A stretch of 64,000 bases of DNA from a bacterium (GTDB taxonomy: Bacteria > Bdellovibrionota_B > Oligoflexia > Silvanigrellales > Silvanigrellaceae): the NCBI GenBank assembly GCA_009918675.1, contig RGDM01000008.1, forward strand, positions 27,469-91,468. The letters run 5' to 3'. The position numbers and the translations under genes are program-made. The notes under the pieces were generated by a model. It had not been told where the DNA came from. It made no database searches and was given only the letters and a program-made list of their open reading frames with translations. Below are positions 9,421 to 17,447 of the stretch, piece after piece (position 1 is the stretch's first letter; each line of letters starts with the position of its first letter).

Positions 9421-10908
9421 ATGCCTGTGCGTACCTATACCCGACTCATTGCGATTGTAGGCCGACCTAACGTTGGCAAGAGCACTTTGTTCAATCGCAT
9501 CGTCAAACAAAGAAAAAGTCTTGTGCATGACCAACCCGGGGTAACGCGCGACCGTATCTTTTCGCGCGCCGAGTTTTCCGGAACCACGTTTTATCTTTGC
9601 GACACCGGTGGTTTTGAACCAACATCGCATGACAACATCAAACGGCAATTGGTTGAACAGGCAGAGCTCGCGATTGAAGAAGCTGATGTTGTGATCTTTG
9701 TGACGGATGCGCGGGAAGGTCTGCATCCCGTCGACTCTGATCTCATCCGTCGCTTGAGGCGAGCCGACAAATTTTTTGTTGTTGCTGCCAACAAATGCGA
9801 TCTCCCCAAAGATGATCACCTCGCAGAAGATTTTCGCAAATTGGGCGTTGAGCATCTTTTCGCCATCAGTTCTGAGCACGGCCGTGGGATAGGCGAATTG
9901 CTTGAAACAGCAACCGAAATGATCAAAGCCAAGCCACAGCTTCCAGCGGAAGCTGAAGAGCAAATTAAGCTTGCTATTATTGGTCGCCCAAATGTTGGCA
10001 AGTCTTCAATTCTCAATCGCATGGCTGGTGAGGTGCGAAGTATTGTTGATGCAAGGCCCGGAACCACACGCGATGTCGTGGATATCACTGTTCGAGCTTT
10101 CGGACGCGAATTCAAAATTTTGGATACCGCCGGTATTCGTCGAAAAAGTAAGATGAGTGATCGCCTTGAAAAATACTCTGCGCTGCGATCCGTTGCGTGC
10201 TTGGAAGAATGCGATGTGGCGGTGCTGGTGATTAACGCAGACGAGGGGCCAACTGAAGGTGACGCTCGAGTTGCGGGCTATGCATTTGAGATGCGTAAGC
10301 CTATCTTGATTGTCGTCAATAAATGGGACCTCGTTGAAGGCAAAACGTCAACGACAGTGAATCGATATCAGGAAGAGCTGCACGTGTCCTTGCGTTATAT
10401 TCGCTACGCGCCAGTGCTGTTCACGAGCGCCGAAGAGAATCAGCGGATCAGCAAGATTCTTCCCGCCTGCATAGAAATGTATGAGCAGAGCCGCAAGCGA
10501 ATCACAACGTCTGAGTTGAACAAAGCCCTTCGATTGATTCTCGAAAAACACACGCCACCGCTGACTAAAAACAGATCGCGTCGAATTAAATTCTACTACA
10601 TGACTCAAGTGGGAGTTTCGCCGCCACGTTTTGTGATCTTCTGTTCAGACCCAAAAGATGTCCACTTCAGCTATCGACGCTTCCTCGAAAACGAGTTCAG
10701 AGAAGCTTTTGGTTACAAAGAAATTCCAATCAGTCTTTTCCTGCGTGAACGCTCCCGCAAAGCGCATGGCACGAAACCAGAGGAAGATTTGCTGGAGATG
10801 CCGAAAGCTAAATTTGACCTTGAATGGGAAGATGATGATGGCCAGGTCGTTGACCCTGCCGACTTCAACGAGCCCGATATTGTCTATGATGACGAGGTTG
10901 ATGCGTAA
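9421..10908 (+). CDS. der: ribosome biogenesis GTPase Der (EngA)
   Basis: Essential double-GTPase that acts in 50S ribosomal subunit maturation. Two complete G domains are visible. The first has G-R-P-N-V-G-K-S-T at about residue 14 and D-T-G-G-F, with N-K-C-D as G4. The second has G-R-P-N-V-G-K-S-S at about 190, D-T-A-G-I and N-K-W-D. A C-terminal KH-like domain runs from about 370 to 440. The 495-residue length is slightly longer than usual because of an acidic tail (E-W-E-D-D-D...D-D-E-V-D-A). The gene is preceded by TGAGG about 10 bp upstream and followed after two bases by the methyltransferase gene, implying a translation-linked operon of ribosome maturation factors. Confidence 0.95.
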   Translation: MPVRTYTRLIAIVGRPNVGKSTLFNRIVKQRKSLVHDQPGVTRDRIFSRAEFSGTTFYLCDTGGFEPTSHDNIKRQLVEQAELAIEEADVVIFVTDAREGLHPVDSDLIRRLRRADKFFVVAANKCDLPKDDHLAEDFRKLGVEHLFAISSEHGRGIGELLETATEMIKAKPQLPAEAEEQIKLAIIGRPNVGKSSILNRMAGEVRSIVDARPGTTRDVVDITVRAFGREFKILDTAGIRRKSKMSDRLEKYSALRSVACLEECDVAVLVINADEGPTEGDARVAGYAFEMRKPILIVVNKWDLVEGKTSTTVNRYQEELHVSLRYIRYAPVLFTSAEENQRISKILPACIEMYEQSRKRITTSELNKALRLILEKHTPPLTKNRSRRIKFYYMTQVGVSPPRFVIFCSDPKDVHFSYRRFLENEFREAFGYKEIPISLFLRERSRKAHGTKPEEDLLEMPKAKFDLEWEDDDGQVVDPADFNEPDIVYDDEVDA

Positions 10909-10910
10909 GC

Positions 10911-12308
10911 ATGGAGACGAGTTCGCGCATAGGGAATCGGCTCAAGCACGCGGCGAATCTTTGGCAAAGTTATGTCAATGCGCAAGCGCCACGCCAGCTT
11001 GATAAATGGCTGTCTGAAATTCTTCGCGGAGAAAAAAAGTTTGGCAGTCAGGACAGACGCTTTTATAGCGATGTGCTTTTTTCTGCGGCGCGCGCAATCA
11101 CCTGGACTGCTTTTGAACAATTTACTGAGCTGCAAGGCTTCTCGTCTTTGAGTGATTTCGTTGCTGCCACTGCACAGCAAAGGAAGACCTGCCTTGCGGC
11201 CTTTTTGTCTGAAACAGCCGACGAAAGCAGTCTCTGGAAAAAACTTCGTACAGTTGATTCCGTTCGGGTCATTCACAACGCACATCAGGCGATTGGCAAT
11301 GATGATACTGCAAGCGGAATTTCTGCTTTAAATCGTTTTGCGCAAGCAATTTTTCTTGAGAATGAAAACAATCATCAAGAAAGTGACCCTGAGAATCTTC
11401 AGCTTCTGTTGATTGCATTTGGCATTCCGCCGGCATGGTCGGATCTGCTAATGAATCGCATTGAGCACAGTGCTTGGTCTGGCAAAGAGACACTCGCTTT
11501 TCTTGCTCAGCAAAACACCCGCGCTCCCCTGTGGATTCGCCTCAATCACCAAGATTCACATGCAGAGGTCGATGCTGATCTTCGCTCACATGATTTGCTT
11601 GTAAGTTGGTTGGCGGATCGCCGCTCTGGAATCGTCACAGGCGCTTTTGGAGTTTATCAATGTGCAACATTTCAAGCTGGAAAGTTTGAAGTGCAAGACT
11701 GGGCGAGCCAGCAGATTGCCGCTGCTGTTGCGGCAAAACCTGGAGAAAAGATCTGGGATGCCTGTGCTGGTGGCGGCGGAAAAACGGTTGCCTTGGCTGC
11801 GCAGCTGCAAGGCAAAGGAGCTTTGTACGCATCCGATATTCGCGAGCATAAATTGCTTGAAGCAAAACGCCGGTGTCAAAGAGCTGGTTTCCACAATGTG
11901 AGAACGCTTGGTTGGGACGGAAATCTTGCGCCGCAATTTGGTCGGGAAGTTTTTCTGCAAGCTGGATTTGATGCCGTGTTGGTAGATGCTCCCTGCAGTT
12001 CATCTGGAACCTGGCGACGCAATCCCGATGCTCGCCTGCGGATTACCGACCTTTCGGCGCGAAAATCACTGACTGATCTGCAGTTGAAGATTCTCACAAG
12101 TGCCGCACAGCACGTCCGCCCCGGTGGGCGTTTGGTTTATGGAACGTGTAGCTGGTGTGTTGAGGAGAACGAAAATGTTCTTCGTCAGTTCATGAGCCAA
12201 TCGGGTGAAAGGTATGTTTTCAAAGACGAATCCTCTCCGGTTCGGCTTTTTGGCGCACCGTTGGCAGATTCCGATACAATGTTCGCGAGTTGCCTGACCC
12301 GCGGTTGA
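10911..12308 (+). CDS. RsmB/NSUN-family rRNA (cytosine-C5) methyltransferase
   Basis: SAM-dependent RNA m5C methyltransferase. The SAM-binding motif D-A-C-A-G-G-G-G-K-T lies near residue 284. Both family cysteines are visible: motif IV D-A-P-C-S-S-S-G-T-W-R-R-N-P (near 363) and the catalytic motif VI Y-G-T-C-S-W (near 417). The N-terminal 270 residues are a divergent helical region without a recognisable NusB domain, so the target cytosine cannot be assigned as C967 with confidence. The ATG at 10911 starts two bases after the der stop. After the stop comes an A+T-rich stretch (12310-12365) likely to hold the promoter of the following lipid cluster. Confidence 0.85.
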   Translation: METSSRIGNRLKHAANLWQSYVNAQAPRQLDKWLSEILRGEKKFGSQDRRFYSDVLFSAARAITWTAFEQFTELQGFSSLSDFVAATAQQRKTCLAAFLSETADESSLWKKLRTVDSVRVIHNAHQAIGNDDTASGISALNRFAQAIFLENENNHQESDPENLQLLLIAFGIPPAWSDLLMNRIEHSAWSGKETLAFLAQQNTRAPLWIRLNHQDSHAEVDADLRSHDLLVSWLADRRSGIVTGAFGVYQCATFQAGKFEVQDWASQQIAAAVAAKPGEKIWDACAGGGGKTVALAAQLQGKGALYASDIREHKLLEAKRRCQRAGFHNVRTLGWDGNLAPQFGREVFLQAGFDAVLVDAPCSSSGTWRRNPDARLRITDLSARKSLTDLQLKILTSAAQHVRPGGRLVYGTCSWCVEENENVLRQFMSQSGERYVFKDESSPVRLFGAPLADSDTMFASCLTRG

Positions 12309-12465
12309 TTTTCTAATCTCTTTTCTCAAAATATATTAATTTAATAATTTCAGAAATTTAGGTCTGAGTTTTGTAAAGTTCGTAGTGAGATGTCCGAACC
12401 ACTGACGTTGTGGTGCAGGCGCACAGTGAGCCGCGTCTGCAGGTATTTGGCATGGAGACATCTCG

Positions 12466-13413
12466 ATGATTGACGATCCTCCTCGTCGCACTTCTCCGAC
12501 GCGCATGTGTCACATTGTGATGAATGCGACTGCAGGGAGTGCACATCGAGAGCGATTGGCTCTTGCCTTGCGCGAGGGAATTCCACATTGGCCGATCACT
12601 TTGCATGAGCCAGATTCGCCTCAAAAAATGCTCTCACTGATTCGGCAGATTCCAAGCCACGAGGATTTGGTTATTGCCGGTGGCGACGGAACATTGCAGT
12701 GCGCGCTACTTGCATTGATCGAGACCAAACACCCGGTTGTTGTGCTTCCTCTTGGCACAGCCAATGATTTTGCCACGCATTGGGGATACACGGCCGATGT
12801 TGTTTCGTTGCAAAAATGTTTAAGCGAAAGAGTGCTGCGTAAAGTTGACGTCATTGAATGCAATGATGTGCATTTTCTCACGGTCGGTGGGCTTGGAGTT
12901 GGCGCTCTGCTGACCCGAGATTTCAATTGGATCAGGAAACTCTCGCCCATCACCAAACGTATCACCGAAGCAGCTGGCAGCAATATTTATACATTTCTGG
13001 CTGCAACAACAATTCTTGGCCGTCGATCTTATCTCAGACATCTCTCCATAGAGTCGGAACAATCTGTGATTTCAGGTCTGTTCAGCAATGTTTTTGTCTG
13101 TAATCAAGCAAAGCTTGGCGGCAACCTTCTTGTTGCGCCGCAAGCGAAGACTAACGACGGTGAGTTTGATGTTTTATTTCTTCGCGCAGAAACTCCCGAC
13201 GAACTTCTTTACTCACTTGCGTGCTTGCGCATGAATCGTGAGCCCTTGCTTTCAGAACGGTTGCGCACACGTGAGATGGTGATTCGCGCAACCGACGGAC
13301 GAGAACAACTTGTTTTCGTAGATGGTGAGGCAGTTGAAATGGAGTCGACTCTGCATTTCAAGATTCACTCATCGGCACTCACGCTTTTAACTGCCGGAGG
13401 TGAGGCCGCATGA
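12466..13413 (+). CDS. diacylglycerol-kinase-family lipid kinase
   Basis: DAGK_cat/YegS-type kinase, which phosphorylates diacylglycerol or a related lipid using ATP at the inner membrane. The nucleotide-binding signature G-G-D-G-T is at about residues 68-72, followed by the family motif L-P-L-G-T-A-N-D-F-A (about 90-99). The C-terminal beta domain ends in F-V-D-G-E-A-V-E, also typical. Length (315) is normal. The ATG at 12466 has GGAGA at 12454-12458 with 7-bp spacing. A 157-bp A+T-rich gap precedes it, the only sizeable one before a run of genes to 19552, so it is probably the first gene of an operon. Its stop overlaps the next start by ATGA, implying translational coupling to the acyl-ACP-reductase-like gene. 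Confidence 0.85.
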   Translation: MIDDPPRRTSPTRMCHIVMNATAGSAHRERLALALREGIPHWPITLHEPDSPQKMLSLIRQIPSHEDLVIAGGDGTLQCALLALIETKHPVVVLPLGTANDFATHWGYTADVVSLQKCLSERVLRKVDVIECNDVHFLTVGGLGVGALLTRDFNWIRKLSPITKRITEAAGSNIYTFLAATTILGRRSYLRHLSIESEQSVISGLFSNVFVCNQAKLGGNLLVAPQAKTNDGEFDVLFLRAETPDELLYSLACLRMNREPLLSERLRTREMVIRATDGREQLVFVDGEAVEMESTLHFKIHSSALTLLTAGGEAA

Positions 13414-15524
13414 GTGCGATCAAGACGCGGCGGATTGTTGTGCTTAACTTTCTGCAGTCTGGAAGTGACGTGCGCGGCGAGGTTGTTCTTGACGATATTC
13501 ATTTCGATATCCTCGAAAAACGTATTGGCTGGGACTTTAATGCGGCACACTTTTGGATCCACGAGTTTGATGGGGAAGTTGACGCATTTGTGCTGAGCGG
13601 TGTGCGCGACAAAGCCGTGTTTGGCAATCGTGAAGTCTTGCATCATCCAACCCGCGACTTGATTCGCTTTGCCGACCACACCCCGGTTTACACGGGAATT
13701 GAGTTAATCTCACTTTTCGGCAGTTGGACTGTGCGAAAGTTCCTGCGCGATGAGCAGCACTTCTTCAAAGGCAAAAAGGTCTTGTTTCACACTGCACTGT
13801 ATACGCCTTTTGCTGAGACTTTCATCGAGAGCGGTGCATTAGTTCAGTCAGCGGATCCGTTGTTTCTCTTGGGACTTCCGAACCTGTTGCAAAATCCAAA
13901 ACACATCTCACGTTTTTTCACGTTGGTGAGTCCACTTCTCGCTTCGAAAATCGTTGCAGGGCGACATGTTTTTTCAAAGCTCATGCGCGAATACACGCAG
14001 AACTGGCTTGGCAAGTGGATTAGGCAGGCGGATGTTTTTGTCACCTATTCGGCTTTGCTGGGTGAAATCGACCATCCTGAGTTGTTTGAAGGCAAACTTA
14101 TCTTCACCGATTTTCTGACAGAGAAGCAAAGGGAAAAGCTTGAACGCTTCCGGGTTGCACATATCGTTGAATTTGCTCCCAATGCATCGTCTCTGCACAT
14201 ACCGAATGAACTTTGGTCTTTTGGGCTCAGCAACGCGCTAATGGATCAAGTGCGGAGCAATCGACAAAGCACAGCGAGCCTGTCGGAGTTCGCTCTCGAA
14301 ATGATTGAAGGAATGCGCTTGCAGCCGAGAAGGTCAGCATCGGTTTCAAATATTCCACGCCGCTGTGCGTTCGTGATTCATCCTTTGAGTGTGAAACATC
14401 TAGCACTGACCCCTGGGTTTTCCTGGTTGAAAAGTTCGCCCCAGCAAGTGGTCAGGACTGCAGAAAACCTGATGGCACGTGTTCCAGTGTTTCGCTATGG
14501 GCAGCTCACCCGCGCGCGCAGTGAATCAAACGGTCAGGAAGTGATTTGTGACTTGTATGCGCTCTGCGCGACGCCGCGTGCGATGCTGCGGATGGACGAG
14601 AATTTCATCTATGATCAACTTGTCGCCGCAGCTGAGGATGCACACAAACGCGGTGCACTTATGATTGGCCTTGGTGCCTACACCAAAGTGATTGGCGATT
14701 CCGGCGTGACAGTGGCGCGCCGCTCGCCAATTCCCGTGACCACGGGGAATTCATATTCAGCTGCTGCAACCCTTTGGGCAGCGCGAACGATTGTTGAACG
14801 CATGGGCTTTATTCAGAGCGAAAGTCGCGATGGCTTGATACCCATGAAAGTGATGGTTGTGGGTGCCACGGGGAGTATTGGTCGGGTGTCAGCTCAGCTC
14901 TTGGCATTGACCGCGGCAGAGATAGTGATTGTTGCTCCGCGCGCTGATAAGCTGCTTGAGCTGCGTGATGAGCTTCAGCAGCTTGCGCCACAGACACACG
15001 TGATTGTGCGCACCGATCCGAATGAAGAACTGCATGATACTGATCTTGTCGTGACAGCAACCTCGAGCCTGCGAGGACAGGTTCTCGATATTATGCGGGT
15101 TAAGCCAGGTGCGGTGATCTGCGACTGCTCTCGGCCACTCGATATCCGGCCCGAGGAAGCGCGCAGACGCCCCGATGTGCTTGTAATTGAGAGCGGTGAG
15201 ATTGATCTGCCAGGGCCTGTGCGCATGAACGTCGATATTGGACTTCCGAAACCAAGTGTCTATGCATGTTTGGCCGAAACAGTTCTGCTCACCATGGAAG
15301 GGCGCTACGAGTGTTTTTCATTGTCGCGTCAACTTCAACTCGAGCGGGTGAAGCAGATCTATCAGCTTGGCTTAAAGCATGGGGCAAAATTAGCAACCAT
15401 ACGCACGCATGAAGGCGTTCTCACCGATGCCGCTCTTGAGCAGTGTCGGTCTATAGCCGCAGAGCGTTTAAGGGAGTGGCAAGTGCGACCCAGCGGAAGC
15501 AAAAGAAAGCTCAGGCTTGTATGA
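13410..15524 (+). CDS. acyl-ACP-reductase-like protein (C-terminal half) fused to an unrecognised N-terminal domain
   Basis: The protein has 704 residues. From about residue 345 to the end it resembles the cyanobacterial long-chain acyl-ACP reductase that yields fatty aldehyde. It shows G-L-G-A-Y-T-K-V-I followed by V-T-T-G-N-S-Y-S-A-A, then the Rossmann motif V-V-G-A-T-G-S-I-G-R (about 489-498). The block V-Y-A-C620-L-A-E-T...M-E-G-R has a cysteine in the place of the catalytic Cys of the cyanobacterial enzyme. The length of that half (about 360) matches the full cyanobacterial protein. Residues 1-330 match nothing I recognise; they hold no clear signal peptide or helix run and may be a separate enzyme or scaffold. 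No aldehyde-deformylating oxygenase is in the window, so aldehyde rather than alkane would be the product. The start overlaps the kinase stop (ATGA) and its stop overlaps the next gene (ATGA). Confidence 0.72.
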   Translation: MSAIKTRRIVVLNFLQSGSDVRGEVVLDDIHFDILEKRIGWDFNAAHFWIHEFDGEVDAFVLSGVRDKAVFGNREVLHHPTRDLIRFADHTPVYTGIELISLFGSWTVRKFLRDEQHFFKGKKVLFHTALYTPFAETFIESGALVQSADPLFLLGLPNLLQNPKHISRFFTLVSPLLASKIVAGRHVFSKLMREYTQNWLGKWIRQADVFVTYSALLGEIDHPELFEGKLIFTDFLTEKQREKLERFRVAHIVEFAPNASSLHIPNELWSFGLSNALMDQVRSNRQSTASLSEFALEMIEGMRLQPRRSASVSNIPRRCAFVIHPLSVKHLALTPGFSWLKSSPQQVVRTAENLMARVPVFRYGQLTRARSESNGQEVICDLYALCATPRAMLRMDENFIYDQLVAAAEDAHKRGALMIGLGAYTKVIGDSGVTVARRSPIPVTTGNSYSAAATLWAARTIVERMGFIQSESRDGLIPMKVMVVGATGSIGRVSAQLLALTAAEIVIVAPRADKLLELRDELQQLAPQTHVIVRTDPNEELHDTDLVVTATSSLRGQVLDIMRVKPGAVICDCSRPLDIRPEEARRRPDVLVIESGEIDLPGPVRMNVDIGLPKPSVYACLAETVLLTMEGRYECFSLSRQLQLERVKQIYQLGLKHGAKLATIRTHEGVLTDAALEQCRSIAAERLREWQVRPSGSKRKLRLV

Positions 15525-16618
15525 GTAGCGCGTATTTCAACACATTGAATTACACCCTGGCCAACGAAGATACGACGCTCGAGATGAATATACTTCCCGA
15601 GCGCGCCCAGCATGTTGTCTCGGTGGCGGGTAGCGGTGGTCGGGTGTTGCCGTTGTTTGCGAAGAATCCTCAACAGGTCACTTGCGTCGATCTCTCCTTG
15701 GAGCAGCTCTATTTATCGGAACTGCGTATAGAAGCGGCGCGTGTGTTGCCGCGTCAGGATTTTCTTTGCTTCTTTGGCTATCCACCACTAAAAATTTCTC
15801 CCGAGCTGCGAAAGAATATTTTTAATCAATTGAACCTTTCCGCTGAATGCCGTGTGTTTTTTGAGCGCGTCTATGTAGAAGCGGGGTGGAATTCAATTCT
15901 TTACCGCGGTTGTTGGGAAAGAACTTTTGCGAAAATTGCAAAACTGTGTCGTTCGCTGCTGGGAGACGACGCGCTCCGGATGTTTGAAGCGCGAAATTTT
16001 AATGAACATCTCTTATTTGTGACCCGTGATTTTTCTTCCGTTCGATGGAATTTATTGGTTTTCTTGATCGGTAACTCAACCTTTTTTAACGCCTTACTTT
16101 ATAAAGGTCATTTTCCGCAGAAGAATCTGCCGGGCAGTCACAGACGCTATTACAAAGAAGCATTTAATCGAATTTTTGCTACTGGTGTTCCGCGTGAGAA
16201 TTTTTTTCTCCAGCTGACGCTGCTTGGTGAGATTCTGTTTGAAGAAGGCAATCCAATTGAGTGTCAACCCGGTATTTACGAGCAAGTGCAGGCCGGGATC
16301 AGGCAAGCAAAGATAAATTATCAACAAGCAAATGTGCTTGATTTTGTGAGTCAGGGCTCGGGTCAATCCATCGATTTTGTTTCCCTCTCAGATGTCCCCT
16401 CTTATTTTGATGACGCAACCTCGCGCGATTTTCTGGAGCGCATGGGGCCTGGTTTGGCAGCGGGCGGAATCGTTGTTGCCAGGTTTTATCTGCGGGTCAT
16501 CAATTGGATGACGCAAGACACGTTTGAACGCATCAGCCATCAGTATGATCGATTGATTGAGCGTGAAAAAACGCAAATGTATTATATTGACGTTTTCAAG
16601 AAGAAGCCCAATGTTTGA
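15521..16618 (+). CDS. BtaA-like (DUF3419) S-adenosylmethionine:lipid 3-amino-3-carboxypropyl transferase
   Basis: BtaA moves the 3-amino-3-carboxypropyl group of SAM to diacylglycerol to form the betaine-lipid precursor diacylglyceryl-homoserine. This 365-residue protein has the family's SAM-binding V-V-S-V-A-G-S-G-G-R, then V-D-L-S-L-E-Q, then Q-D-F-L-C-F-F-G-Y. Near the C-terminus come D-F-V-S-L-S-D-V-P and G-G-I-V-V-A-R-F. No BtaB-like N-methyltransferase lies beside it, so a non-methylated or otherwise altered head group is possible. The ATG at 15521 forms an ATGA overlap with the preceding stop and is preferred to the in-frame GTG at 15443. The acceptor could be a lipid made by its two coupled neighbours rather than plain diacylglycerol; that is inference. 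Confidence 0.75.
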   Translation: MSSAYFNTLNYTLANEDTTLEMNILPERAQHVVSVAGSGGRVLPLFAKNPQQVTCVDLSLEQLYLSELRIEAARVLPRQDFLCFFGYPPLKISPELRKNIFNQLNLSAECRVFFERVYVEAGWNSILYRGCWERTFAKIAKLCRSLLGDDALRMFEARNFNEHLLFVTRDFSSVRWNLLVFLIGNSTFFNALLYKGHFPQKNLPGSHRRYYKEAFNRIFATGVPRENFFLQLTLLGEILFEEGNPIECQPGIYEQVQAGIRQAKINYQQANVLDFVSQGSGQSIDFVSLSDVPSYFDDATSRDFLERMGPGLAAGGIVVARFYLRVINWMTQDTFERISHQYDRLIEREKTQMYYIDVFKKKPNV

Positions 16619-16626
16619 GGTGCCCG

Positions 16627-17424
16627 GTGCGAATTGTGCAGAAAATCTTTTTGCCAGGATTGTTTGGAATTGCTGCGTGCGCAGCCACGGTTGGCAGTTG
16701 TTATTTTGCAAATCGTGCATTGGCGTCTTCGGTCGATAAAGTTGATTCAAGCAAGCATAGAAACGGCGCTCGTCAGTTTGCAGCAGACGCTGATTCTATT
16801 CTCCGGCGTGCGGATGAGGTTCGCTGTCCGGCGACGTCCTATGCCATGGAAGTTGAGGTGGCGAGTCAGGGAAATGCTGATGTTGTTAGGCTCGAAGTTT
16901 TTACAAAAGGACGGAAAAAGACGCGGATCAATACCTTAGCTCCAGCGCGTGATATCGGCCGCAATATGATCATGGTCGGTGAAGAGATGTGGGCGTATGT
17001 GCCCAATCTTAAACGCGCGGTGCGGGTTGCATTGAATCAGAAACTCTCTGGTCAGGCTGCAATGGGTGATGTCAGCCGCATGCGCTGGTGGGGCGACTAC
17101 ACCGCGACAATAGAAAGCGATCAGCAGGGTGTTTGGGTTTTGCTTTTGACGGCGAACAAAAAGGGTTTGACCTATGAAAAAATTCGCGCCTGGGTTCAGA
17201 AAGATTCGTTTCGCCCGGTTCAGACTGAGTATTTGAGTTTGTCTGGGATGATTCTTAAGAAAGCGTCTTTCGCAGGATACAAATCAATTTCAGGTGCAGT
17301 GCGTCCAACAGAAATTCACATTCAAGACGCAAATAATCCGAATGATGCCTCAACGATTCGCATCTTGAAACTTACCGCCAAAGAATCCTCTGACGCCATT
17401 TTCAATCAAAACGCATTGCGTTGA
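16627..17424 (+). CDS. LolA-like outer membrane lipoprotein-sorting family protein
   Basis: Exported protein of the LolA-like (PF17131-type) group, which binds hydrophobic molecules in a half-barrel and often partners with RND/MMPL-type lipid exporters. Supporting signs are a signal peptide in the first 35 residues, an M-W-A-Y-V-P-N-L-K-R-A-V-R-V segment, a W-G-D-Y core, G-L-T-Y-E-K-I-R-A-W-V and a closing F-N-Q-N-A-L. The GTG at 16627 is chosen because GAGGTG (16617-16622) sits in front of it; the frame is also open from a TTG at 16615 overlapping the previous stop. Its place directly after the BtaA-like gene suggests it ferries the lipid product across the periplasm. No MMPL exporter is visible here. 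Confidence 0.72.
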   Translation: MRIVQKIFLPGLFGIAACAATVGSCYFANRALASSVDKVDSSKHRNGARQFAADADSILRRADEVRCPATSYAMEVEVASQGNADVVRLEVFTKGRKKTRINTLAPARDIGRNMIMVGEEMWAYVPNLKRAVRVALNQKLSGQAAMGDVSRMRWWGDYTATIESDQQGVWVLLLTANKKGLTYEKIRAWVQKDSFRPVQTEYLSLSGMILKKASFAGYKSISGAVRPTEIHIQDANNPNDASTIRILKLTAKESSDAIFNQNALR

Positions 17425-17447
17425 AAGCTGTGCTAGACTCCTGGATT

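Noticed and set aside
9346..9963. 205-codon antisense frame over the start of der
   Set aside because: Shadow of the der G1 domain; no domain or SD support.
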